NCBI GenBank assembly: GCA_014871385.1 | Contig: CM026427.1 | Location: 16,314,930 to 16,378,929 of the forward strand | Reading direction: 5' to 3' | DNA from: Ceratodon purpureus | Lineage: Eukaryota > Streptophyta > Bryopsida > Pseudoditrichales > Ditrichaceae | DNA: 64,000 nt | Shown here: positions 22,908-35,203 of the stretch, piece by piece | How the letters are laid out: every line of letters starts with the position of its first letter | Position numbering within the stretch: position 1 is the first letter of the stretch | Notes under the pieces: model-generated | What the model saw: only the letters and a program-made list of their open reading frames with translations | The model's database searches: none | Told to the model about the DNA's origin: nothing | Position numbers and translations under genes: made by a program

Positions 22908-24934
22908 TCAAAGAGCCAAGACTTGACATGCACCCCGGGGTAGTGGATCAGCGAACTGTATTTTGCCAGTGATATCTTCATAAAACTGCAGCGAGGCAGA
23001 TGACTTCGAATCTGTCTTGGAATCGGTCACCTCGACGACAGCCACAGCTGCTCGGCTTGTTCCTATCCGTGGTTGCAAGCCTGTTCCCACAATACAAAGC
23101 CTTCCACCCAGACTCACAAGCTCTGGGCCCCAGGCCAAAACAGGTGCAGAGTCTTCCAAGACTCCCTTGATGGTTTCCCAAGAGTCTTTCTTCCCGTTAT
23201 AGACAGAAATTTCATTCTTGCCTTCAAGTGAATGCGAGTCCCCGACAGCATACAGCTTGCCATTCATAGCAGCAGTTTTGGATTGCCAACCTGCTCCAAA
23301 TACGAGGGTCGGTTAATACGGGACCGCATTTTTAAACAGTGCAATTCAATGCACACATATTCATAGCTTACTGAATAACTTGGAACTCCTACTTCAAGGG
23401 AATCATGAGGAAAGGCTTGTGTGGGTGCCATCACCTGTATTGAGCCCATGGGCCATGTACACCCATTCATCTAGTTTTGGGTCGTAAACAAGCCCAACCA
23501 GATTCTCGCTGGAAGAATTCACGACATAAAACTTGTTGTCAAGAACAGCAGAGTCGTAAAGCTCCATGGAGATTTTCATCGACGAAATGAGACGCCATTG
23601 ATTGCTTTTCGGGTTGTAAGCCTCGGCAGTAGGTCCTGCATCCTGGTCACGTTCTGTAAACCCTCCAACGACATACAGCTGGTTGTTGATAACACCTGCT
23701 CATAGAGACCAAAGAACATGTGATCACAACGTTTGATAGGACCCACCTCATTCATGCAGTAGCACTTCGGGTGACATCGACAACACCAAGAGATTCTGTG
23801 TTCGTTAAAAGGTACAAGACACGGAAAAACTTGTTAGGTGAGTGAAATTTATTCATAACAGAAGGGCCGGGTTTCCTGAGAATAATCGACCTGCCATGCA
23901 TTTGGCCCGTGGGATGTTCAGAGGGGCTGCAGATTTCCAGCAGTAGAGTTGCATGTCAAAGTATGAAACACAGCTGCATGCATTGCCATTGTCGAGCTGG
24001 CCCCCAACCACAAACAGTTTGCCATCCACCACTGCAGATGCAGAGTTGCCAGCAGTGCGCTGTTCATTGGGCAGAGGTGGGAGTGCAAACCATCGATTTG
24101 ATTGCGGGTCATACCCATGCCACACGTTGGCTCTTGCCAGATCCTAATAAAAACATGAGGGCAGACAGTGTTCAGACATTACTCCATCCAACACTACGTT
24201 GCTCCTCAATCAGACCCTCAAACTTAAATTGTACATGACCACAGTGATCCAGTTGGTGGGATTGACCTAAACCTCTAAACCCACATACACACAACCCTGA
24301 CTTCGCCCACTTATCATATCATGACTCCTGCAGCATGACCTACAACTTTCACGGTTGTACCCTAAAATTTTCAGATTTGAAGTCTCCTCATGTAAAACAA
24401 AATGCCGATTTCTTACGTGGTCCACGTAAACAACCAATTAGAGCTTGCAAATTCTGCACTTAGAATTCGAAATGTGACGAAAGAACCATCTTTCGTGCTG
24501 ATTTTAGTTGAGAAGTTTAAATTTAAAATTAAAGATCACAATGTGTTGTTTGCCCACCTCGATCGCATCATCGCAGCTTTCGATCGTATTATTACGTCGA
24601 AGGGAAGTGTGAAAAGTAAAAGAAGTGAAGAAATGACGAGTGAAGAAAGAGTGCTCTCAGTACGCGAAGAAAGAGATACCTGAGTCCACAAAAAGAGCCA
24701 TTCTTCGGTCAGATTAAGCTCCTGCCGGATATCATACAGAACACGACCTTGCAAGAGTTTTCGCCAGCTGCGACAAACTGCACTAAGAACTGCGTGTTGA
24801 GCACGTGGTACTCGTGCCAAGCAAAGGAGAGCAAGCTCATCTGGAAGTGCAGGTATGAGACCCCGGCATGGCTCTTCCTTTGCCGCTTCCTTTGCTGCTC
24901 CTCTCCGTCTTCTAGAACCAGTCTCGGAAGTCAT
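22908..24934 (-). CDS. F-box/kelch-repeat protein
   Basis: Likely substrate receptor of an SCF ubiquitin ligase: the F-box binds SKP1 and the kelch propeller recruits the target. This is inferred from family; the target is unknown. Exons on the minus strand: 24934-24680, 24143-23891, 23695-23435 and 23290-22908, all GT-AG and in phase, giving 383 aa. The ATG at 24934 starts MTSETGSRRRRG; upstream codons in the same frame look like leader sequence. The F-box covers about residues 27-65 (LIPALPDELALLCLARVPRA, then VCRSWRKLL). Kelch strands follow: NVWHGYDPQSNRWFALPPLP, VVDGKLFVVGGQLDNG, VINNQLYVVGGFTERD, EAYNPKSNQWRLISSM, MNGKLYAVGDSHSLEG and LVSLGGRLCIVGTG. The first intron is 536 nt. A 0.7-kb repeat about 0.6 kb upstream is shared with the dephospho-CoA kinase gene. 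Confidence 0.92.
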
Positions 24935-25535
24935 TGTTGACCGTGACTGCACAATTTTAAACGTTCTAAGTAAAGAGCGACATTTCATCTCTCCCCACCA
25001 TGGACCAGGCTGCTCATACCATTCTAAAGACTGAAAGTGTGAAAAAGCAATGTTACGGTGCCTCATAGCACTGTATCTCGTCACTCTAGCACTGCATAGT
25101 GAATCCAAAACGTGTGATTCGCGTGCTCTCTTAGAATAAAATAGGGAACAGTGTTTGCACCTGGACTTTCGTCCCCTTCTGTCTGGATGACATTCAGCTC
25201 CTGCAATCTTGTAAACTTTCTAATCCTTTGTGGAACGCCTCATACAGAATGTGGTTTGCTAAAAAGAATCACAATGACTTCTAGCCTTCGTCATACGCCA
25301 TAAAATCCAATGCTCCACACAGAACCTGTACCGGAGGAATCAATTCCCCGTCTAAACCTACAAAGAACATCATACTATATATTCTCATTCACCGAAACCA
25401 CATACAGCGTCCCCTAGCTTGATGACCAATCTTGGAAAAGTGTTACCAAAAAAAAACATACAGTCAAACAAGTCTCAGTCGACTAATTACGATCTTTCCC
25501 TGGTTTGTGATGTACAACCTGATGCAAATAAAAAA
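24935..25535. other. Upstream region of the F-box/kelch gene
   Basis: Non-coding; the frame of the first exon stays open some 170 nt upstream without family similarity. Probably the 5' UTR and promoter of the minus-strand gene. Confidence 0.4.
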
Positions 25536-26310
25536 AACATATGGTAGCACACCCTACCTTAGCCCTATTAGTAGAAACCCTACGCCAGTCACATCACTCC
25601 TCCACTGCCCATTTCTCACACATCACTCTGCGCATCCAATCAAACATGGAACATCGCAATTCAGAAACCCTATCTCCAAACGCCCCACAAATCACAACAA
25701 CAACACTACAGTCTCATAACAAGAACATCAAGATGACAAAACGATCCTCGCCACATCTGTGAGACCCCACCTCCACTCACTCGCGCTCCCATATTCTGCC
25801 ATCTTCTGCACATCAATCTGCAACTTACAAACACACATCACCACGTATAAGACCTCGACATTTCTGTCTCTCCTAGACACCACATCTACACGCTCATCGC
25901 TATAAAACCTACCGCCACAAAAATCCACAAAAACCAAAAAGCACAACGCAATTGACACACCACAGCCACATCACCATCGCTAATTGCCTACCAACATGAC
26001 ATACAATCAAGACTGCACGTTACTTAATACAAAAAAACCACGAAACACACAACATCCATCTCCCCCCAAACCTTCCAATTCCACATCTAGATCAACATCC
26101 AACTCCTCCTTCCCAAAACCAACACATAAAAAGCCGGCCCACTTCACAACACATTTCCAATTACGCCAAACTCACACCAGCGACCTCCAGAACGACTCCA
26201 CATCCACGCATCGCACTCCAAAGACACCCTTAACCCATCAGCACGCAAACGAAGCCAGCCCAATTGGCCATGGAACCCCGGAGACGATCCGCATACCGAC
26301 CATGACGACC
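25536..26310. repeat. Upstream 0.7-kb repeat, copy 1
   Basis: Matches 29262-29975 in the same orientation over its whole length. Shared blocks, in order, include CGCCAGTC, GCAATTCAGAA, CAACAAGAACAT, AAGATGACAA, CCACCTCCACTCACTCG, TATTCT, GACATAATCAAGACTGCACG (with small differences) and CCCAATTGGCCATGGAACCC. By eye it is about three-quarters identical with indels. It is C/A-rich on the plus strand, so G/T-rich in the sense of the flanking minus-strand genes. No recognisable protein is encoded. Confidence 0.8.
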
Positions 26311-28008
26311 CACCAACCAAACGCTGGTTCTTAAGAAGCCCTCGCGGTGTTATATACATGCGTGACATACATACCCCAATCGACAACGACGCCTTCAACG
26401 CTGCAATGCAAGAAAGTACTGCTCCACACGCAACGCGCCCCAGTCGCAGTTGGTTGTGCGCTCATGACGATGATGATGTGGTTGCCTGCTTCCTCCACGC
26501 CTACCCAATTCTCGCATCCCCGAGTTGCAGGGTTACGATCCGCGAGTGAATTGCTCTGGCGAGAACTCCAGCATGTGGGCAACTGGGGCTGCAATTGAGC
26601 AAGTGATTGCGTACTCTGGCTGTGTGCTTGGATCGCAAGCAGCGCTGCACGAGGCTCTCATCATCACCCGGCTGCCTGCCCCTGTTACCCGCACAGGGAG
26701 TCCCACTTACCGCCGGTTGGGGGTTAGTACCATTGGTTGGAGGCTCTGTCCGGGGTGGTCGTTCCTCCCGACCGGTGGTCGGCGAGCGAAATAAGAGCGC
26801 ATTCGACACCCCTGGTAACTGGTTCCCTGAGTCTCTTCTTTATCTTTCCTACCCAGTTGCCCAACTGATGAGACATCTCTCTCACTTTCTCTGAAAGCCG
26901 GCGTCATGAGAGAAGTAGAGATGGCATGATTTTTTTTCTGATGGACTGTTGCTTTTTTAATTTTTTTGTTTAGAGAGAATTTTCAATGATTCTCAGTGAT
27001 TTTTAATGATTTGTATTATTTTTTGGTGATTTTTGGTGATTTTCTGAAGTGGTTGACTCGTGTGATTAGTTGATGGTTGACCCAAGAGAAGCGCAAAGAG
27101 ATGGTAGTTAAGGAAGGGGGTTCATTAATGGTGGAATGGAGTGAGTCATTCGGAGATGCTGTAGATGCTGTATGTGCGTAATTTGGGGATAACGCTCCTT
27201 GAAAGTGGGCTTGAGAGACGGAGGTTGCTTGTAGACGTAGCGAACGGGTTACAAATTACAATCGGTAAGTTATAATTCCATTAACAGCAGTTGAAGGAAA
27301 TTGGTGCAGGTTAATAATAGTGGTGGAATATAACATGACGTGAAGGGGAAGGAAGTAGTAAGGTACATGATGGCGAACATTATGCAGGATGGAAAGATAT
27401 GTGCAGACGGAGATTCCAAGGTGAAGACAGGGAGAACTTGACCAGGGATGAAGATAAGTGAATAAGAGAAGAAAAAGGATGAAGACTTCTTGAGTCTAAG
27501 TTGCTTGTAAGATGAGCTACCGGTGAGGTGGAGCTTGTTGTCGGCACGCGAACAGTGACGCGGAGGACGTTATTGGATTAGCAGTTCGGAGTGGAAATGC
27601 ACACGTCGTTGACATAAGAGCTGAAATAACAAGTTATCTAGAAGGATGGTTGTGAGTTCTACATCTACTCTATTTGAAGTGGTCTTGAGAGATCATCGGT
27701 ATGGTGATGAACTTGGTCCTCAAAATCATCATGGAACGAGAGTATTGTTGCTGGAAATGTGAGTATTCTGGAATGAAAGCCTTCTTCCACTCCGACCTTC
27801 CTCATCGACATCATGAGTATTAAAAGCATACTTTCATGAGGACGCCTTGAGTGATACCAAGAGCTGGGAAAATGTCGTAAAGCATACCGTGCAATTGGGA
27901 TGGTTACCTTCTTGAGTCAGGCCACCGGAAGTGCGGTCCACCAGAAAATAAGAATTTGGTAGCCTACCTGTACAAATCATGAATCACTACCCTTACAATT
28001 GGCTTTTA
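26311..28008. other. Intergenic DNA with a GC-rich patch, no recognised gene
   Basis: 26350-26900 is clearly richer in G+C than its surroundings and has several overlapping open frames on both strands (for example plus 26525-26794). None shows a domain I recognise. The rest, 26900-28008, is G/A-rich on the plus strand and has no supported coding exon; its end probably includes the 3' UTR of the dephospho-CoA kinase gene. Confidence 0.4.
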
Positions 28009-29209
28009 TCATCTCAGACGCAACACAAGTGCAACAGCTGCGGTCAATATAGCGGCTACTCCAAATCGGGAGAAGGCAAGTTCTTTCCAGGTGGGTGGAG
28101 CAGTGATGAGCGTCTTCAGCTTTTGGATTTGCAGGATCGTATCTTCTAAAGACCCGGAGTTGTCTATGACATAGTCGGCGAGATCACGTTTCTTGTCCAG
28201 CGGAAGCTGGGAGTCGATGCGCGCTCGAGCTTGCTCAATGGTGCTGTTGTCACGCTTTGTAAGACGTGCCTCCTGGGTAGCACGGTCCACCCACACTACC
28301 ACCACTGGGTGTGTGAGATAATTCATTTTCATCTCGATTAGCAGCGGGATGTCCATTATCACCACGGCAGTGCCCTGAATCCAATGCTTGAAAACCTCGT
28401 ACAAGAGGCCGAGAGAAATGCACGGTTGAATTGCTCTGAAAACACGGTACACCACAACATATACACCTTGAGCTAGGTTCATGAATTCAACATGAGTCCC
28501 TTCCGATTGAACGACGAGCGAAAGGACTGGAAGAATACCGATTGAGCAGGCCCCTCTTTGCAGGGTCGTTGAAGATTATTTCGCCCAACCTTGCACGGTC
28601 CACTTCTCCATCCTCTCGTAAGATGCCCTCGCCAAATACTGCGACCACCCTCTTCCAACCCCACGTGTTCTTGTCCATAGCCACCTGGAGAAAAACAATG
28701 GCCAGAAGCTCATCCTCAGTGGTTATCATTCCTGCATGTGGAGCTCATATTGCTATGTCATGTACTTGCTAAGCAGCAGAGAAAATCAGGTTTAGCTCAA
28801 CTAAAAGATTCAATTAGCTCTCAATGGAGTGAAACTACGAATGAAATCTGCACCAGTGACATTGAGAAGAACCGACTCCACTGATATGACCTAACTTGGT
28901 GAAGCACTGACATGACATGAGTATGAGGAACGAGAAACAATCTGCCGACGAAGAAACATCACGATACAACGTGTAAGTACGACATCTCTTTAACTAGTTA
29001 AAATGAGTTACCACTTGGCAGCTTGAAATCCTAAAGCCTGATAAGCAATTCACATAATATTCTTCGCTGTGAACTGAGACAAGAAGGCAGTGAATAAATA
29101 CCCTGGCAACTTTGTCCGCATCAACGACTGGCAGTCCCTCGCTCTCTAAGTGGCGAGAGACGGTGCTCTTGCCGGATGCAATCCCACCTGTAAGCCCCAC
29201 CAACCTCAT
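28009..29209 (-). CDS. Dephospho-CoA kinase
   Basis: Catalyses the last step of coenzyme A synthesis: ATP plus dephospho-CoA gives CoA and ADP. Three exons on the minus strand, 29209-29102, 28684-28539 and 28435-28009, have GT-AG borders in phase and encode 226 aa, a normal length. The ATG at 29209 is the first in the frame (MRLVGLTGG); the open frame further upstream starts only with TTG. The P-loop GGIASGKST lies at residues 8-16, followed by the substrate-site stretch VVDADKVAR. Then come [24 protein letters not shown] (the conserved DxPLLxE-type motif), [18 protein letters not shown] and [15 protein letters not shown] hydrophobic segment closes the protein (about 208-224, [18 protein letters not shown]), suggesting a tail anchor in an organelle membrane; the location is inference. 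The 417-nt first intron is larger than the second. Confidence 0.93.
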
Positions 29210-29261
29210 CGTTTCTCCCTTCTCTGTTCGTATATCCTCCAATTGCAGTGCACATACACTC

Positions 29262-29975
29262 TACCTTTGCTAGGAGTCCTTCGCCAGTCCCATCAATCCT
29301 CCTCTGCTCATTGTGCACATATCACTCTGCCCATCCAACGACATAGCAATTCAGAATCCCTAGAAATAGTTCACAACAAGAACATTAAGATGACAACATG
29401 GTCCTAATCACTGTGAGACCCCCACCTCCACTCACTCGGGCTTCAATATTCTTCCATCTTCTTCGCATTAACCTGGAAGATCCAAAGGCACATTAACACA
29501 TATGAGACCTCAGCATACTGGCTCTGTCCTAGTAATACATTAGCGTGTTATCAGTGTAAAACCTAGAGCCAGAAGTCCACAGAAAAAAAGCCATGCCGTA
29601 GTTGACACCACAAATACATCCCCATCGCCAATTGCCTCCAAACATGACATAATCAAGACTGCACGTGACATAAGAACAAAAACGAAACGGACAACATCTA
29701 CCCCTCCCTAAACCTTCTAATTCCACGGCTAGAATAACATCCAACTCCTCCTTCTCACAACCTCACGAAACAACTTATTCACAAACCAACACATAAAGCT
29801 GGCCCTCGTCCTACGACATTCTCAATTACACCTCACACACCAACAAGCTCCAGAACCAGTAAAGACCCACTCATCGTACACACAAGAGAGTCCACCACAG
29901 CACAAACTAAAGAAACCACCCCAATTGGCCATGGAACCCCCGGAGGCGATCCACATACCAACCAGCCAACCCACC
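29262..29975. repeat. Upstream 0.7-kb repeat, copy 2
   Basis: Second copy of the repeat at 25536-26310, same orientation. It begins about 50 nt upstream of the dephospho-CoA kinase start codon and so overlaps that gene's likely 5' UTR and promoter. The closing block CCCAATTGGCCATGGAACCC is identical between copies except for one added C after it. Confidence 0.8.
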
Positions 29976-31046
29976 AATTCAAAACCCTCTCATACAGCTG
30001 AACAACGGCTCAAATTGAAAACTCTACATCTCCCTGCAGCTGAATCTAGGCGAATTATGGCAGTATTGGAGACATTGATGGACAACAAGGTGGGCAGAAC
30101 GACAACCCTAATGACCACATAGACCATAAACTCCATGAACCACACTTGAATAAATAGACGAGTATACCACGGATCAAAACCTGATCATTGTACCGAACAA
30201 GAATCGTCACTCCTCACGAGCCAAAACCCTGCAACGAACTATCAATCACAGCCTCTTTTTCGCTCTCTCCCACAACCTAAATCACCAAATCAATTGGGAA
30301 ATGACAGAAAAGCGCACCACATGTCGCCTTTCACTGGCCCATAAATTGTGATGCTAGGAACAATCGCAGGCGATAACATCGACATGCATTCAAACCCCAA
30401 AAATTAGTAGCCAATGTGCTTGATCGGAGGTGGGCACTGGGACGGAAGGCACACCAATCCAGAGAGATGGGACAGTGCAAGAAAATTATCCCAGAAAACG
30501 ACACAGAACGAGAAGCAAAGTCCAAACAAAGATGATGCAAAACCCACCATGTGCAACAATCGGAAGTGCAGGATTGGCTTCTTCCGGGAGCAGAGTACAA
30601 TCGAGAGATGGCCATGGAGTGACTAGTGGCACTGCAATCCACCACTCTCGGAGAGGGAGGCGTGACGCAAAAAAGGTAAAGTTTCGCTGGGCCAGTGAAG
30701 GACGACATGTCGTGAGCCTTTTTCTATCTGCTCCTGTAATCCTCGTGTCTCTCTGTGTGTCTCTGGCTCTTGTTGGTGTTGTCAATCGCAGTGGATTCGA
30801 GGTTGGTCTGTGGGTTTGAGTTGATATAGTGCTTGCGAAGTTGAATTCAGTACTACATGCTTGGACTGAAGCACATCTTTAGTTTCTCAGAGGAAGGCAG
30901 AGTTTTAGACTTTTCAGCTGAAGCTCTAGTTGTTTGAAGGCTTTAGGGTTGAAGAGAATTGAGGTTGTTCATCTGTTGAGATTGCTGTGATTGCTGCAAT
31001 TGTGCCTTCTTCTTCTCCTTGTGCTGTGGTTACTCTATCTCTACCC
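29976..31046. other. Divergent upstream region
   Basis: Lies between the minus-strand dephospho-CoA kinase gene and the plus-strand plastid-type gene. It probably carries both promoters and the latter's 5' UTR. GGCTTTAGGGTTGAAG near 30940 is telo-box-like, about 100 nt before the plus-strand ATG. Several open frames (such as plus 30430-30819) overlap on both strands without recognisable content. Confidence 0.4.
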
Positions 31047-32920
31047 ATGGCATTGCAAACAGCGTCTGTAGCCAAGCTGTCTAGTCTCTGTAGAACGCTC
31101 CTTCCGCTCTCCAGTTGTATACAGCATGGAAACACGATGGGCGTTGCGCTCAAAGGCTCCTTCTTAACGCAAGGCAGTGAATGCGACATTTTGAGCTCCT
31201 CTTCTCGAAGCGCCTGTGCGTCAGAAGCTCGAAGGGCGTGGCGGCCCGTCATGGTGAGGGCAACCAGTTCACAAAGGTAACAAGCGTCCACTACCTTGTA
31301 ACATTGTCTTTCTTCAGGTGTTGGTATTTGCTTGTTCACAATCTTGTTAGCTCAGCGAGAATTACGCTTGTTTCGGATGTGGTTACACATCTCTGCATGG
31401 TTGCATAGAAATGCACTCTTTAACATCTGCAAACTTTGCGTGCGGGATGCAATTCTGAAATTGCCCTGCTTTGTTAGAACAGTATAGGGCACTTCATGAC
31501 GCTGTGGAACGTATCATAATTGTGCGAGCAATTGCAAATGAAGAATTTGAATATACTAGAAGCATTTGTGTTTTTGTATAGACGGGACAAATAGTTTATG
31601 ACCTTCTCTGTTAGTGGACATTAAGAAAAGAATTGATGTACTTACAAATCATGTGTGTTTTGTCGTGTATCCTTATGCTGGTTTTTTTCTCTGGATGCTC
31701 ATGAATTGAGCATTGTCTGCTTTATTACATGAAGGCAGGTGGACGCTGGATGACGTCGAGAGGATTTCGAAGGGAAAAGCTAGTAAAGCTAAGACAGGCA
31801 GTCGTAAAGTTCCGCACCGGCTTCAAGCTGGCGAACGAACGGTACTCTTCACATACGCCCTTTCATTGAATGCATGTCAAGCAATTGCAGACATGTGTAG
31901 AGATCATCTCTTGAAAGAATCGTCTAGGTTTAGTCAAAGAGAAATGGTTCTCAAAGAGGAATTTCCTCTTTGTCCGACTAAACTCTTGTGCTCTTTGTGC
32001 GACATGCCTTATCATTCGAATTTGCTGCTCTTCAGATGGTGTTGATTTTATTCTTTGTCAAAGCAGTCCTTCCCTGGCAGGCTTTCTAATATTTTCACCA
32101 TGGCTATCTAGTCCGACTAACTTTGAATTTTTGAACGATCAGTTTGCTGATTGATTTTATGGTGGCTCCGTGCAGGCATATGATCTAGCTAAGAAGAAGG
32201 GCTACTTGGTGCAGCGTGCAGTGTCGCGGAAATATCCATTAGTGAACACGTACCGAAACTTTTGTGATGCATCCTGCCGTTTGTGTATTTTCATTCAGCA
32301 GGTAATTTGATCCCTAAACTAGCATCGTAAACGTCTCCGATTGGGTTAATAATGTACCTATCACGATCAGGGGCTGTAAATATGCGTACTCCTTATTGAT
32401 CCTGAAATATTACACGAGGCATTACTCATCAGGATTCTCTTTTGGACCATTTCATTAAAAAATTAGTCCTTAGAAGTTTGCAGAACGACAGTATTAAACA
32501 CTGAGTTTTATTTTCACATGTGTACTTATAACCTTGGCAATGTGGTTACAGGGCCCAACAGGGGCCGACACTGTAGTCATCGACCTTACCCCTCTTCGAC
32601 TGAGCGGCGATGCTCTTGTGAAGATCAGAGAGCAAGTTGCAGAAGTCGTCCAGTCGACCTTGCAAAGCTTTTCTCCGGATGGGCAACAGGCAGATGGGTA
32701 TTCCAGTGCTGAAGAAGACAGTGAGGCCGAGAAAAGCGGCGAACCAAGCAGCGAATCCTCGAAGGAGGACGAGGAAGAGGAAGATGCCAATGCTGATGAG
32801 GAGAGTTTGAGCATCTTGCGAATTGAAACTGGAAGATCAGAGGCCAAAGCGATCTGTCAAGCTGCTTGGGATTTCTGGCAGGCTCACACGAAAACCGGCA
32901 AAGTTCCACTCGCGGAGTAA
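31047..32920 (+). CDS. Conserved-looking plant protein of unknown function, probably plastid-targeted
   Basis: I do not recognise an assigned function. Exons 31047-31276, 31739-31841, 32176-32301 and 32552-32920 join through GT-AG introns in phase to give 275 aa. The ATG at 31047 is chosen because upstream codons in the frame begin only with GTG. The N-terminus (MALQTASVAKLSSLCRTLLP) is rich in Ser, Ala and basic residues, like a chloroplast transit peptide. A basic central region follows (WTLDDVERISKGKASKAKTG, SRKVPHRLQAGERTAYDLAK, YPLVNTYRNFCDAS); its spacing looks like a small nucleic-acid-binding or ribosome-associated domain, but that is only a guess. Then comes a short strand region (VVIDLTPLRLSGDALVKIRE) and a strongly acidic Ser/Glu/Asp stretch at about residues 192-225. 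The C-terminus is a Trp-containing helix (AICQAAWDFWQAHTKTGKVP). Splice borders and codon structure make it a convincing gene. Confidence 0.8.
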
Positions 32921-35199
32921 AGCAATATGATGTTGGTGTGCAGTAATGTTTTTGGAATGCCAATTGTTGGTGCATCAGCTTCTAATCCTTCGTGTAAAAT
33001 TCTTGTGAGTAAGATTCATTTGAAATCAAAATTCAAGTTATTTCACGTCCTTGCAGGTGAAATTTATTCATAGGTAAATTATGAAGACATGTGACTGCTA
33101 ATCATTGAAGCTCACATTGAGGAGTATGATGAACTACCCTTATTTGTTGATCATCCGTTTCCGGAACCATAACCGTTGGAGACAGCTACAGAATGTTAGA
33201 CGAAGCTCTTTGCCGTTTCTTGTGGGAGGACAGAGTCATAAAGAATAACGGGTACATACAGTATATGGTGTTTGGATTGAATGTATGTCAAAGCTTTTGT
33301 TGGACTGTAAGTTTGCAACTACCTATTTGACACTTTCCAAGGCAGCATGATGGTGGAAAAGGACTGCAGCGAAACCATATTCTTCAGTTCCAGTTGCAGC
33401 CATTTCGTGTGCCCAGGACTATGTCAAGATGAGAGCTTGACAGTGTGCTCCCTGAAATAAGGCTAATCATTGAACTTTGCACAAGACCATGGTGTCTCTC
33501 ATTTGAATATACTCTTGCCCTGGGGGACACCAAAATCAATCCAACTTTCTTTCAGTAGAAACACCTATTTGAAGTTTCTACACGCATTTATTCCTGGGAT
33601 GGTTTGAACAATCAGCTTGGGAGTGAATGTACCTTGAGCGCACTGATGTCTACAAACTTGTGATCATTTTTCTCCTCAACCAAGTTAATCCTTCTTGCAA
33701 TATTGGGTCAATGGAAATCAGGCAAAACGCTGGTTGTTGGACACAACTCTAGAGCATTTCATCATGTTCAGCATGCTTTGACATGTTCTTGGGTTGTTTG
33801 ACAGATGAGCCATGGAACGCAACAACAGTGAGGAGCATTAATTGAACAGACAAAGAGAACCCATCTATGATCTATTGAGTCTACATGTGCTCGTGAATAT
33901 GACTGTTGAAAAAGTGTTGTGAATAAAGAGATCCACATATAGGCTTATAAAATATCAACAACATCAGTGGGCCATTGCTACCAGGGTCCAATAATGTTGT
34001 TGAAAGGCTTATAAGTTGCAAAACATATCTGGGGAGGGTTCCGAACAAAGCCAGCCTAGGGAGCAGCGCCTCAGTACTACTCCTACAATAGAACATCATC
34101 AAGCACATGACTGGCACATGATGAGCTTGTTGTTGCACCAAGCACCATGGTTGGCCTGGGCGAGCATTATTTGAGCCCAATCTTTGGCACATAGTCCACA
34201 TTATTTATAATTTTAAACAAGTAAAGTATGTCATTACTGTATACTAAATGGGAAAAGTATATTAGTTTTGACAGTCTTGGTCAAACAGCTGTTGTTCTAC
34301 AACGAACACTACTTTGAATTTGATATCAGAATGTGGCCCATTGTTGAATGGATCATTGCCCCAGGTGTTTTCCACACTGCCCCTGTAGATTTTGGAATTT
34401 AAATTGCTTGACTCCAACATTGCTCTGAATTTTGTAGAGGATGTTGGTCATAGGTGGAGGTTACAGTGTGTATCCATTATAATATGGAGATGTTTTATTA
34501 TGTTGTTTCTTTTTATTGTGTTATCATCAATTCTTAAAATATATTTTCAAAATTTTATCAATGAAGTGGAGGATTAGTGTACATTATTTTTATCCAAGAA
34601 AAAACTATTGTTGTATAAATATTCAAATTTGAAAATGATAGTAGATAATTCTTCTATAATGCTTGCTAGTTTTGGATGGTCACTTACACATTTTGACCTT
34701 AACACTTTTTTTTACTCAGATGTATAATTCTTTCTATCTCCTAGAAAGACAATTGCTCATCTTGACATCCTTCTATCTAGCCTTTGCTTTAGGAATTTTT
34801 TTTCTTAATTCACTGTTTATTCTTTACTGAAAAAATTGTCTAATGCAAATATTTTCAAAAATTATTTTTATCCTTAAAAATGCAATTTTATGTACGTTTC
34901 TTAAGTTATCATTTTTTATTGAATTTGGAGCAACAACTTACATGCATTTGGGAAAACTCAGATGAATAATTCTAAATATGTTATCTACAATTCTGATGAA
35001 GTTTAAGATTTTAGAAACAAAGATACGGGGCTTCCACTTTAAAAATTACAATTGAATTTTTTTTGACATCTCAAATTTCATCTAAATTTAATCAAAGGTC
35101 ATAGTTTTGTTGAAACTCACTCAAAACCATAGTTGTAGTTCATAAAAATTGGATTATTTTGGTTTGAGTCAAGAGTGATTCTATAAAGATAGAAATGCA
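32921..35199. other. Intergenic DNA, no gene seen
   Basis: Starts with the likely 3' UTR of the plus-strand gene and becomes AT-rich from about 34.2 kb. The 106-residue minus-strand open frame at 33881-34201 shows no domain. Confidence 0.5.
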
Positions 35200-35203
35200 T
35201 TAA

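Noticed and set aside
30430-30819. 129-residue plus-strand frame
   Set aside because: Overlaps competing minus-strand frames in a divergent promoter region; starts at a plausible ATG but shows no domain.
33881-34201. 106-residue minus-strand frame
   Set aside because: No domain or conserved motif recognised; composition like the intergenic surroundings.
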